A stretch of 64,000 bases of DNA, from the NCBI RefSeq assembly GCF_003569745.1, contig NZ_AP018498.1, forward strand, positions 62,001-126,000, in the 5' to 3' direction. The notes under the pieces are model-generated. The model was not told the origin of the DNA, did no database searches, and worked only from the letters and a program-made list of their open reading frames with translations. This stretch comes from Altererythrobacter sp. B11. Its GTDB lineage: Bacteria > Pseudomonadota > Alphaproteobacteria > Sphingomonadales > Sphingomonadaceae. The translations under genes were made by a program, and so were the position numbers. Of this stretch, positions 42,804 through 50,886 are shown in pieces (position 1 is the first letter of the stretch; each line of letters starts with the position of its first letter).

Positions 42804-45269
42804 TTAGACCATCAGGATGAAATCTTGCGCCGTCAGCACCGGCCGGTTGTCCAGATGTGCGAACTGCACCGCCTCAGCCGCACCGTTGCCGTCCGGATCG
42901 TAGTACAAATTGCCGCTCGCCCGGTCGTAGATGATTCGGTCGTCCGCATCGACAGCGGTCGGGCCAGCCGCGAAGGCGGAAAGCGCGAAATGCCCGCCGA
43001 CGTCCACGTCGTCGAAGATATGGCTGTCCAGGGCAATCTTGTCGGTGCCGTGCTTGAAGCCACGGAGGATGTCGACATCGTCATTGCCGATCGTGGTGTC
43101 GAAGACGAACATGTCCTTGCCACCGCCACCGATGAGAATGTCGGAGCCGAAGCCGCCGCGTAGCAGGTTTGAGCCCCAACCGGCGGAGATGATATCATCG
43201 CCGATGGTTCCGTCGTGTGTCCGCTCCAGCGCCGTCCAATGCGAATCATATTCGGTGGTCACCACGACGCCGTCCGCTGCAGGCCTGGAAACCTCCGCTC
43301 CGGCGAACTTCCAGTCCTTGTCGTAATGTAGGTTCCACACGGAGCCATCGTCGCGCACCGAAAGGTTATCCGCGCCGGTGAACTTCGCGTTGGCATCGAA
43401 ATGACGCGTACTCGTCACGCCGTCCTTCACCGAGATTTCATCCGAGCCGGTGAACTGCCACTTCGCGTCGTAATAGCGGATCGAGCTCGCACCATCGCCC
43501 TTGTCGACCACGTTGCGCGCACCGGTAAAATGCCAACCCGAGTCGTAAGACCGGATGCTGGTCTGCCCGGAAGCGAGCACCACGGTGTTTTCGGCGCCCA
43601 GGAAAGTCCAGTTCTGGTCGAAATGCTGCAGGGAGGTCTTCCCGTCGGCCTTCTCCGTAAACTGATCGGCGCCGGTGAACTTGCCGTTGGCATCGAAGAA
43701 CTGCGTCTCGGTCATCTCCCCATGGCACTTCGCCACTTCGGACTTCACCAGCTTGCCATCGGTGTTGCACCATTCCGTCTTGGACAGATCGCCGTCGTGC
43801 GTCGTGCTCTTGAACCCGACCAGCGCGCCCGCAGTGACGATGTCCTCGACATGGACCGCAGGCTCGGGCGGGATCTCGGTGACGGTGGTCCCGGCGCCGG
43901 TGACCTCCTTCCTGATGATCGTCCCGTCGTCCCCGCGGGTTTCGAGCGTGAAGTCGAGGTTGTTCACCGTCAGCGACCCGTTGCCGAACACTACTTCCGC
44001 GCCGAGGTTGATCGAGGCGAGATATTCGTCAGAAGAGACGATACCGAGCTTCTCGAGCGTGCCAAGCAGGGCCACCATGTCGAGCTGTCCGCTCGGCCAG
44101 TCCTTGTCGAATACGACCGCCGTGTAGGTGCCCTCGTGATAGATCGAGGCCGTCTGGCCGTCCTGCGTATAGGTGCCGACCACCTTGCCGACCGGGGGGA
44201 AATCGCCCGTGTGGAGCCACACCATCAGCTCGTTGGTGATGCTTTCGCGCCCGCCGAACGGCTTGTCGGTCAGCCAGATGTCATAGGAGACGTTGAAGCC
44301 CGAAACGGTCCCGCTGAAGCTCACGTCAAAATCGATCTTCAGCGAGGCGATATCGTCCACCTGTACAGGGAACACGGCCGCCGTGTCGGTGGGATTGCCC
44401 TTGTGGCCGACCGCGGCCTTCGGATTCACGCCGAAGGACACCTCCGGATAGGCGAGGATGTTGTAGGCCGACTTGGTTCCGTAGGGATAGGACCAGGTGA
44501 ACTCGGTTCCACTGGTCATGTCGTCGCGACTGTAAACGCTGTCGAGCGTGTAATCCACGCCTTCCACCAGCTGCCCGGAACCCCAGGCGTTGTTGTGAAC
44601 ATACCAGCCGTGGGCGTTGAAGGCCCTGCCGGCGCCGTCCATCTCAAGATAGCCCTCTGTCGCCTGCGGCGCAGGAAGGCGGAACTCGAAATCGGTGGCC
44701 TGCAGTTTGAACAGGGCCGTGTTCTGCAAGACCAGCGTATCACCGCCCAGGTAGAACTGTACGTCCGCCCCGACCTGCCGGCCGTGGGTGAGCAACTCTT
44801 CAAAGCTGTGGACGCCGAAATCCTTCAACCGGATGCTGTCCCAGCCCTGCTGGAAGTTCACGACGGTGTCCCGTCCGCTTCCTTTGCCGAACTCGAAGAT
44901 GTCGGACCCTGCGCCGCCGATCAGCGTGTCGTTTCCGGCCATGCCGTTGAGCGTCGAACCGTAGGGGCTGGCAGTGATCGTGTTGGCAAGGGCATTGCCG
45001 ACGCCGAGCGTGTTGCCCTTGGTGAACAGGACGAGATTCTCCACATTGTCCGGCAGAGTGACTGCTCCCCAGAACCGGGCGTTGAAAGTATCGACACCTT
45101 CACCCGCTCGTTCCAGAATACGCACGTCGGCGCTCCAGACATTGTAAGTGTCATGGCCTTTACCGCCTGAAAGCCACGCTCCCGGGGCGCCGATGAGCAT
45201 GTCATTAGTTCCGGCATCCACTAAACTCTGGGAAGTGGTCGCTGTGGCTTGCATTTGCGTGGAGGACAT
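42804..45269 (-). CDS. GH12-type glucanase with RTX repeats and tandem 25-residue repeats
   Basis: This encodes 821 residues with AGGAA about 8 bases before the ATG and no Sec signal. The N-terminal 140 residues carry an RTX-type segment (AGNDTLIGGAGSDIFEF). Residues about 200-440 look like a GH12 domain: GWYVHNNAWG, FTWSYPYGT, ESITNELMVWLH with Glu347 as the candidate nucleophile, and Glu425 in GAEVVFG as the acid/base. At about 520-680 follow six or seven roughly 25-residue repeats with the consensus FDxxWxFTGAD, then C-terminal RTX repeats (GGFGSDILIGGGGKDMFVF). RTX proteins leave by type I secretion; no transporter is nearby. The enzyme probably cleaves beta-1,4-glucosyl linkages outside the cell. 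The repeats may bind glycan. Confidence 0.78.
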   Translation of the reverse strand: MSSTQMQATATTSQSLVDAGTNDMLIGAPGAWLSGGKGHDTYNVWSADVRILERAGEGVDTFNARFWGAVTLPDNVENLVLFTKGNTLGVGNALANTITASPYGSTLNGMAGNDTLIGGAGSDIFEFGKGSGRDTVVNFQQGWDSIRLKDFGVHSFEELLTHGRQVGADVQFYLGGDTLVLQNTALFKLQATDFEFRLPAPQATEGYLEMDGAGRAFNAHGWYVHNNAWGSGQLVEGVDYTLDSVYSRDDMTSGTEFTWSYPYGTKSAYNILAYPEVSFGVNPKAAVGHKGNPTDTAAVFPVQVDDIASLKIDFDVSFSGTVSGFNVSYDIWLTDKPFGGRESITNELMVWLHTGDFPPVGKVVGTYTQDGQTASIYHEGTYTAVVFDKDWPSGQLDMVALLGTLEKLGIVSSDEYLASINLGAEVVFGNGSLTVNNLDFTLETRGDDGTIIRKEVTGAGTTVTEIPPEPAVHVEDIVTAGALVGFKSTTHDGDLSKTEWCNTDGKLVKSEVAKCHGEMTETQFFDANGKFTGADQFTEKADGKTSLQHFDQNWTFLGAENTVVLASGQTSIRSYDSGWHFTGARNVVDKGDGASSIRYYDAKWQFTGSDEISVKDGVTSTRHFDANAKFTGADNLSVRDDGSVWNLHYDKDWKFAGAEVSRPAADGVVVTTEYDSHWTALERTHDGTIGDDIISAGWGSNLLRGGFGSDILIGGGGKDMFVFDTTIGNDDVDILRGFKHGTDKIALDSHIFDDVDVGGHFALSAFAAGPTAVDADDRIIYDRASGNLYYDPDGNGAAEAVQFAHLDNRPVLTAQDFILMV
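43236..43710 (-). repeat. Tandem 75-bp repeats inside the GH12-RTX gene
   Basis: Six to seven units of about 75 bases encode 24-26 residues each with the core FDxxWxFTGAD...DGxTSxR. The units differ at many positions, so the array is old and not under active homogenisation. It joins the GH12 domain to the C-terminal RTX region. Confidence 0.82.
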
Positions 45270-45603
45270 TTATTCGATTCCTGGTGTGTGGGGTACACCA
45301 GCTATCGGCCTCTCCAGTGTATTCGGCGTTAGAGGTCAGGCCTAATGACATATAAACCATAGAAAACTTTGGCAGGGCCCGGAGCCGTGCGGGCCGCCTC
45401 TCTTGGTCCGATCGCGACACTGATCGGTGTAAATCTGTGCATGATCGAGACGATCCGCGCGCAACACGGCAGTTTTGTGCAATTGCGAAGGCTTGGCCTT
45501 GTCGCCCCCGCGCGCACCATCTATCAGGCAATCGCCTCAGTTCGCGCAGACTGAAAGTCTTCGCGGGCAGTCGGGTGGGACTGCTGAAGGACAGGTCAAG
45601 GCT
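45270..45603. promoter_or_regulatory. Divergent promoter region, RTX gene and GT2 operon
   Basis: About 330 bases between two divergent transcripts. The left part (TAATGACATATAAACCATAG, 45344-45363) is AT-rich and a plausible promoter. No operator is defined and no gene is recognised. Confidence 0.45.
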
Positions 45604-46650
45604 TTGAAAGTTACCGTCGGCATCAAGGCCCTCAACGAGGAGAAGCATATCGCCCGCGCGCTTGCGAGCGCGGTGGCGGCTGTGCGGCCGCTGAGCGGCG
45701 AGGTAGTGCTGGCGGACAGCGGATCCACCGACCGGACGCTCGAAATCGCTAGCGAGTTCCCCGTACGGATCGTCCAGTTGGCCAATCCGGCAGAGCGGTG
45801 CTGCGGCGCCGGAGCCCAACTGGCCTTCGAGCATGCCCGCGGAGAATATTTCTACCTGCTCGATGGGGACATGGTGCTCGATCCGGAATTTTTGCCGGTC
45901 GGTATCGCCTATCTGGAAGCGCATCCGGAGGTCGCCGGTGTCGGCGGGCGGGTGCGCGAAATGGAAACCACGGCCGAGGAGTTTCAGATCAGGGCCAAGG
46001 CCACCGCGCAACGCAGCGGCTGGCAGCCCGGCATCGTGGACCGGCTGGATTGTGGCGGCCTGTATCGCACCGAAGCCATCCGCCAGGTGGGCTGGTTTGC
46101 CGATCGCAATCTCCACGCGTTCGAAGAATTCGAACTCGGCTCGCGGCTGCAGGCCAAAGGCTGGAAACTGGCGCGGATCGATCAGCCCGCGGTCGAGCAT
46201 TATGGCCATGCCGTCGGCGGCTACAAGCTGCTGCTGCGCCGCATGAAGTCGGGCTATTCGGGCGCACCGGGCGAGGTGCTGCGTGGGGCCTTGGGCAGGG
46301 CCCACTTGCCTATCGTGCTGCGGCGTCTCGGCCATGTCCGCACCGGATTGGTGGTTATCGCCTGGTGGCTGTTGTTGCTCGCCTGTATCGCAACCGGCAA
46401 TTGGCTGCCACTAATCGCCCTCCTCATCGCACCGCTCGCCTTTCTCAGCTGGCGCCGGGGGTCGATCAAGCTCGGGCTGTATTCGCTCACCGCGTGGAAC
46501 GTCAGCGCGATCGGGCTGATCCAGGGAATCTTCCGGCGGCGCGCGGATCCGAACAGGCGCCTGGCCGCGCGGATCATCGTGGACGCTGGTGACGGATCGA
46601 AGGGCAGCCCCTCTCCGGCATCCACCGCCCCTCATCCTCTGTCGCAATAG
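45604..46650 (+). CDS. GT2 family glycosyltransferase
   Basis: This encodes 348 residues from TTG 45604, with AGGACAGG upstream; earlier starts precede the fold. The GT-A domain begins VTVGIKALNEEKHIARAL and has a DxD-type YLLDGDMVLD, then a WQPG...GGLYRTEA acceptor region. Two membrane helices at about 245-290 and further hydrophobic segments sit near the C-terminus. It adds a sugar to the membrane-bound intermediate. Its stop overlaps the next start (TAGTG), so it is coupled to the two flippases. Confidence 0.9.
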   Translation: MKVTVGIKALNEEKHIARALASAVAAVRPLSGEVVLADSGSTDRTLEIASEFPVRIVQLANPAERCCGAGAQLAFEHARGEYFYLLDGDMVLDPEFLPVGIAYLEAHPEVAGVGGRVREMETTAEEFQIRAKATAQRSGWQPGIVDRLDCGGLYRTEAIRQVGWFADRNLHAFEEFELGSRLQAKGWKLARIDQPAVEHYGHAVGGYKLLLRRMKSGYSGAPGEVLRGALGRAHLPIVLRRLGHVRTGLVVIAWWLLLLACIATGNWLPLIALLIAPLAFLSWRRGSIKLGLYSLTAWNVSAIGLIQGIFRRRADPNRRLAARIIVDAGDGSKGSPSPASTAPHPLSQ

Positions 46651-47960
46651 TGCCGATCACTTCGGAAGCTTTGCCCAGGCTTCAGCGCTACGCCGTTGCT
46701 GGGGTAGGGCCGTTTTCGGGTGCCCTGGCCCAGTTCCTGCTCTCGCTCCTGGTGTTGCGCTCGCTCGGCGCGGCGGAGTTCGGCACCTTTTCCTTCCTGA
46801 TTATCGCGTCCATCTTTAGCGCCGGCGTGTGCAGCGCGCTGTTTTGCGCCCCCTTGCCGGCCCTGCTGCACAAGAGCGGGCAGGCCGAGCGTGCGGCGCT
46901 GCTTCGCTGCATCTTCGCGATGAGCGGCATGGCCGCCCTGCTGGCGCTGGCGGTGTTCCTCGGCATGGGCCTCGCCCTGCGGCTTCCCTTTGTGGAAGCG
47001 CTGCTGTTCGCCATCTACGCCGCCCTGTTTCTGCTGCGCTGGTTCGGTCGGTCCTATTTCTACGCCATCGGCGACCGGCTGCGCACCGCCCGTTCGGACA
47101 TCGTCTATTCCGCGGTACTGCTGGTGGGGATCGGCGGGCTGGCCGCCACTGGGCGCGTGTCATTGCAGCTGAGCTTCGCCGTGCTGCTCGTCTCCATCCT
47201 GGCGGCCTTGCTGACCTTCGGCCTGCCCTATCTGCAGCGCCAGTTCCTGTCCTTCTACCCAGCCGCCTTCGCGGATTACCGGCCGATCTGGCGCGCCCAT
47301 TCGGGCTGGTCTCTGCTTGGCATCGTGACGACCGAGGCGACGATCAATTCGCATGCCTATATCGTCACCCTGATCGCAGGGCCCACAGCCTATGCCCCCG
47401 TCGCCGCCACGGCGCTGCTGGTGCGCCCGCTCAACGTTCTCCAGAACGCTCTCGAAGAGTTCGAGCGGCCACAGATGGCCGCGGAGCTCGCCGGTGGCCG
47501 CATGCACGCCGTGATCCATTCGGCGGCCCAGTTCCGCCTCGTACTCTTTGCGGGTCTGCTGGCTACTGCCCTGGCAGCGGCGGTGATGTTCGTGCTGTTT
47601 CCCAACGTGCTGTTCCCCCGCGAGTATTCGATGGCGGTGCTGATCACCGGGGCAGCGCTGTGGATCGGGGCGGCGGCGGTGCGGCTGGTGCGCGTACCGG
47701 ACTCGACGATGCTGCAGGCGGGCGGAGAATTCCGCCGCCTTGCCTGGTCCAGCGTCGTCGCCTGTGGGTTCTCAATCGTTTCGGTGCTGTTTCTGCTCGC
47801 GCTCGCCGGGCCGATCTGGTCGATCGGCGGCATCATTATCGGCGAGATCGCCTTCTGCACCTGCGTGCTGCACCAGTCGCGCCGGTGGCGGAGCTCGCCC
47901 GAGGGGGCAAACCGCAGGAAAGCGCTGGCGACCTCCACTCCGCGGGCAGGCCAGCCATGA
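46650..47960 (+). CDS. Wzx-type flippase, copy 1
   Basis: This encodes 436 residues with GTG 46650 overlapping the previous TAG. It has about 12-14 membrane helices and is of the MATE/MVF superfamily polysaccharide flippase type. Such proteins move lipid-linked repeat units across the inner membrane. It shares dense motifs with the next gene (FCAPLPALL, YAIGDRLRT/YATGNRLRT, SGWSLLGIVTTEATINSHAYIV). Its stop overlaps the next ATG (ATGA). Confidence 0.88.
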   Translation: MPITSEALPRLQRYAVAGVGPFSGALAQFLLSLLVLRSLGAAEFGTFSFLIIASIFSAGVCSALFCAPLPALLHKSGQAERAALLRCIFAMSGMAALLALAVFLGMGLALRLPFVEALLFAIYAALFLLRWFGRSYFYAIGDRLRTARSDIVYSAVLLVGIGGLAATGRVSLQLSFAVLLVSILAALLTFGLPYLQRQFLSFYPAAFADYRPIWRAHSGWSLLGIVTTEATINSHAYIVTLIAGPTAYAPVAATALLVRPLNVLQNALEEFERPQMAAELAGGRMHAVIHSAAQFRLVLFAGLLATALAAAVMFVLFPNVLFPREYSMAVLITGAALWIGAAAVRLVRVPDSTMLQAGGEFRRLAWSSVVACGFSIVSVLFLLALAGPIWSIGGIIIGEIAFCTCVLHQSRRWRSSPEGANRRKALATSTPRAGQP

Positions 47961-49246
47961 TCAAGGCTCTGCCCAAGCTCACGCGCTATGTCGTCGCCGG
48001 CCTCGGCCCGATTTCGGGGGCCGTGGCGCAGTTCGTGCTTTCGCTCCTGCTGCTACGGCTGCTCACACCGGGGGAGTTCGGCAGCTTCTCTTTCCTCCTC
48101 ACCACCTCCTTCTTCACGGCAGGAATCTGGAGCGCGCTGTTCTGCGCGCCCCTGCCCGCGCTGCTCAACAACGCCGGCCCCGAAGAGCGCGAACGGCTGG
48201 TCCGGTGCATATTCGGCGTGAACCTGCTGGCGGCAATGATTGCCTTTCCGCTCATCGCCGGGCTTGGTCTTGCGCTGGGCCTGCCAATGGCGCCGGCCCT
48301 GCTGTTTGCCGGTTACGCCGTGGCCTTCCTCCTGCGCTGGTTCGCGCGCGCCTATGCCTATGCGACCGGCAATCGCCTGCGTACCATGGCGTCCGACCTC
48401 ACCTATTCTTCCACTCTGCTCCTGGGCATCGGTACGCTGGCCTATCTCGATATTACGTCACTGGTGCTGGCTTATACCATCCTGCTCGTCAGCGTGGTGG
48501 CCGGCCTGCTCCCCTTCGGCGCGGCCTATCTCAAACGCCAGTTCACCTCTTTTCACCCCAGCGCCTTCGCCGAATATATCCCGATCTGGAAAAGCCATTC
48601 GGGCTGGTCGCTGATGGGGATCATCACGACCGAGGCGACCGTCAATTCCCACGTCTATATCGTCACTGCCGTGGCGGGACCGGCAGCCTATGCGCCGATT
48701 GCGGCGACCGCTCTCATGATCCGCCCCATCGGTGTGCTGCAGAATGCGCTGGTGGAATATGAACGGGCTCACATGGCGATGGATCTGGCGGCGGGGCACG
48801 TGGAGAGGGTGTTCAAGACGGCACGTCAGTTTCGCTGGATGCTCCTGGCGGTGCTGCTGGGCACGGCAGCTGCCGTTGCCGGCATGTTCCTCTTTGCGCC
48901 GAACCTGGTCTTCCCCCCGACCTATCCTTTGGCCACGATGGCCACGGGATCGGCCCTATGGATGTGCGTGGCCGGCTTGCGCCTGATCCGCGCGCCTGAG
49001 GCGACGATGCTGCAGGCCGGCGGCGCCTTCCGGCGGCTCGCCTGGGCCAGCGCAGGATCGTGCGGCTTCTCCATCGCGACGGTCTTCCTGCTCCTGTTCC
49101 TGGTTGGCCCGTTGTGGTCGATCGGCGGCATTATCCTGGGGGAGACGGCCTTCTGTATCTGGATCGTGCGCCAATCGCTGCGTTGGCGCGCCGAGGTCCG
49201 GGGCAAGGCCACCAACGCCGCCAGCGAAGTTCTGGCACCAAGTTAA
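47957..49246 (+). CDS. Wzx-type flippase, copy 2
   Basis: This encodes 429 residues and is a paralogue of copy 1 by tandem duplication; large parts align without gaps, including SGWSLMGIITTEATVNSHVYIV and DSTMLQAGG/EATMLQAGG. Both have the usual helix content. Two flippases in series may serve two repeat-unit variants, two glycans, or have divided one function. The first 4 bases overlap the previous gene, so both are translated together. Confidence 0.88.
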   Translation: MIKALPKLTRYVVAGLGPISGAVAQFVLSLLLLRLLTPGEFGSFSFLLTTSFFTAGIWSALFCAPLPALLNNAGPEERERLVRCIFGVNLLAAMIAFPLIAGLGLALGLPMAPALLFAGYAVAFLLRWFARAYAYATGNRLRTMASDLTYSSTLLLGIGTLAYLDITSLVLAYTILLVSVVAGLLPFGAAYLKRQFTSFHPSAFAEYIPIWKSHSGWSLMGIITTEATVNSHVYIVTAVAGPAAYAPIAATALMIRPIGVLQNALVEYERAHMAMDLAAGHVERVFKTARQFRWMLLAVLLGTAAAVAGMFLFAPNLVFPPTYPLATMATGSALWMCVAGLRLIRAPEATMLQAGGAFRRLAWASAGSCGFSIATVFLLLFLVGPLWSIGGIILGETAFCIWIVRQSLRWRAEVRGKATNAASEVLAPS

Positions 49247-49332
49247 ACCGAGAGCGTGGCATACCGGTGCCGTAGCAGGCGATTGGTCCGGTGACCGGCC
49301 GCCAGTACGATCGAATGAGTAAGGAGAACAGC

Positions 49333-50298
49333 ATGACGCCGGACAAGCGATTTCATGAGATGCGGTTCATGCGGCCGTCCTTCTTCCTGCGCCGGCTCGC
49401 CCGCAAGAGCACCTTCAACACCGAGCTGACGCGAGGCGCCCAGCTCTCGGAAGAACAGCGGGCGCATCTGGCGGAAACCTCGCTTTCGGCGCAGCGCCAG
49501 TTCGAAGACAAGCAGTTGCTGTTCGTCTTCGGACTGATGCCGCGCAGCGGGACCAATTTCCTTTACGAAATGATGCTGCATATCTCGCAGGTCGAGCGGC
49601 CCGGCATTGCGTTCGACGAACTGCCGATCCTGGCCTGGCCGCAGGCGTTCGACGGCCCTCTTGAGCTCATCAACCATTACCACCCGCCGAGTGCGCAGGC
49701 GTTCGACCGTCTTAGCTGGCTCGCCTTTGCGGCAGCTGGCCTCCGCAATCGCCTGCTGGATATGGCGCCCGAAGGTTCGATGACCCTCATCAAGGAACCG
49801 CATTTCTACGGCATCGATCTTTTCCCGCTGGTCTTCCCGCAGGACCGCGCAGTGCTCGTGGTGCGGGACGGCCGCTATATCGTCGACAGTTTCCGCCGCA
49901 GCTTCACGAAGAACCCGTGGAGCCGCTCGTTCGAAGATCTTTGCGTGGAGTTCCGCGAAGCCGCGCAGGCCGTGGAGCGATTCCGTAGCGGACCCTATGG
50001 CGATCGCATGATGATCGCGCGATATGAGGACGTGAATGCCGACCGACGCGGCTATGCCGAGAAGATTCTCGCATGGTTGGGGCGTGAACCGCGCGCCGGT
50101 GACCTCGACGGGCTGGACGACATGCCGATCTATGGGTCCTCCGTGCGCTCCGTGGGTCAGGGCGGAGGCGTCGACTGGACCCCGGTAAAAGACAAAGCCT
50201 ACAATCCTGCAACCCGGGCAATCGAATGGACATCTGCCCAGCGAAAGATGTTCGAGGCCATCTGCGGGGAAGCCAACCGGCGGCTTGGCTACGACTGA
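49333..50298 (+). CDS. PAPS-dependent sulfotransferase
   Basis: This encodes 321 residues with AAGGAG a few bases before the ATG. The 5'-phosphosulfate loop MPRSGTNF (residues 69-76) and the 3'-phosphate binding element RDGRYIVDSFRRSF identify PAPS binding. It transfers sulfate from PAPS to a hydroxyl of an acceptor, here presumably an EPS sugar. It lies directly after the flippases on the same strand. The PAPS-making genes are at 56.9-60.5 kb, and the PAP by-product would be removed by CysQ encoded there. Confidence 0.9.
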   Translation: MTPDKRFHEMRFMRPSFFLRRLARKSTFNTELTRGAQLSEEQRAHLAETSLSAQRQFEDKQLLFVFGLMPRSGTNFLYEMMLHISQVERPGIAFDELPILAWPQAFDGPLELINHYHPPSAQAFDRLSWLAFAAAGLRNRLLDMAPEGSMTLIKEPHFYGIDLFPLVFPQDRAVLVVRDGRYIVDSFRRSFTKNPWSRSFEDLCVEFREAAQAVERFRSGPYGDRMMIARYEDVNADRRGYAEKILAWLGREPRAGDLDGLDDMPIYGSSVRSVGQGGGVDWTPVKDKAYNPATRAIEWTSAQRKMFEAICGEANRRLGYD

Positions 50299-50310
50299 TC
50301 GGCCCGGCCG

Positions 50311-50886
50311 TCAGGGGCCGATTGGCACCCTGTTGAACACGTCGGGCAGGCAATCTTCGCGGACCACGCGGGACGGATTTCCCGCGACCATAGATCGCGG
50401 GGGGACGTCGTTCACCACCACCGCCCCTGCCATAATGCGGCTGCCGGAGCCGACACGCACATCTCCCGCGATGACGGCGTGGGGGCCGATCCACACATCG
50501 TCCGCAATGACCGGATAGAAGGTGCGCCGCTCGCCGTCGGCCCCGATCTCGTCGCCCTGGCCAATGGTAGCGCCGTGGAAAAGCGTCACATTGCTTCCCA
50601 GCACCGCCTTGCCATTGACGACAACGCCGAAGCAATGCGCGATCGCGAGGCCCGGTCCGACGACTGTAGAGAGCGGCAATTGCATGCCTGCCCACCCTTC
50701 CAAGAACCTGTGCGCCAGAGCGATGAATGGCGCCAGGAGGCGGCCCGGGAAACCGCTGCTGCATCGCTGATGAAGCCGCAGCGTCAGAACCGGCCGAAAC
50801 CCGGCGTCCTTCAGGAACAACGCCAGCGTGGCCGCCCAGCCCGTCCGCCCGGTCGCCCGAAACACGTCTGCCTGCAGCGGGCTCAT
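50311..50886 (-). CDS. Serine-acetyltransferase-like hexapeptide O-acetyltransferase
   Basis: This encodes 191 residues. The C-terminal left-handed beta-helix has hexapeptide repeats (GVVVNGKAVLGSNVTLFHGATIGQ, VWIGPHAVIAGDVRVG) with the catalytic histidine in AIAHCFGV and LFHG. It resembles WcaB-type colanic acid O-acetyltransferases and CysE. In this operon it more likely acetylates an EPS sugar than serine. It is the last gene of a six-gene operon read leftward, and its start overlaps the previous stop by four bases. Confidence 0.85.
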   Translation of the reverse strand: MSPLQADVFRATGRTGWAATLALFLKDAGFRPVLTLRLHQRCSSGFPGRLLAPFIALAHRFLEGWAGMQLPLSTVVGPGLAIAHCFGVVVNGKAVLGSNVTLFHGATIGQGDEIGADGERRTFYPVIADDVWIGPHAVIAGDVRVGSGSRIMAGAVVVNDVPPRSMVAGNPSRVVREDCLPDVFNRVPIGP

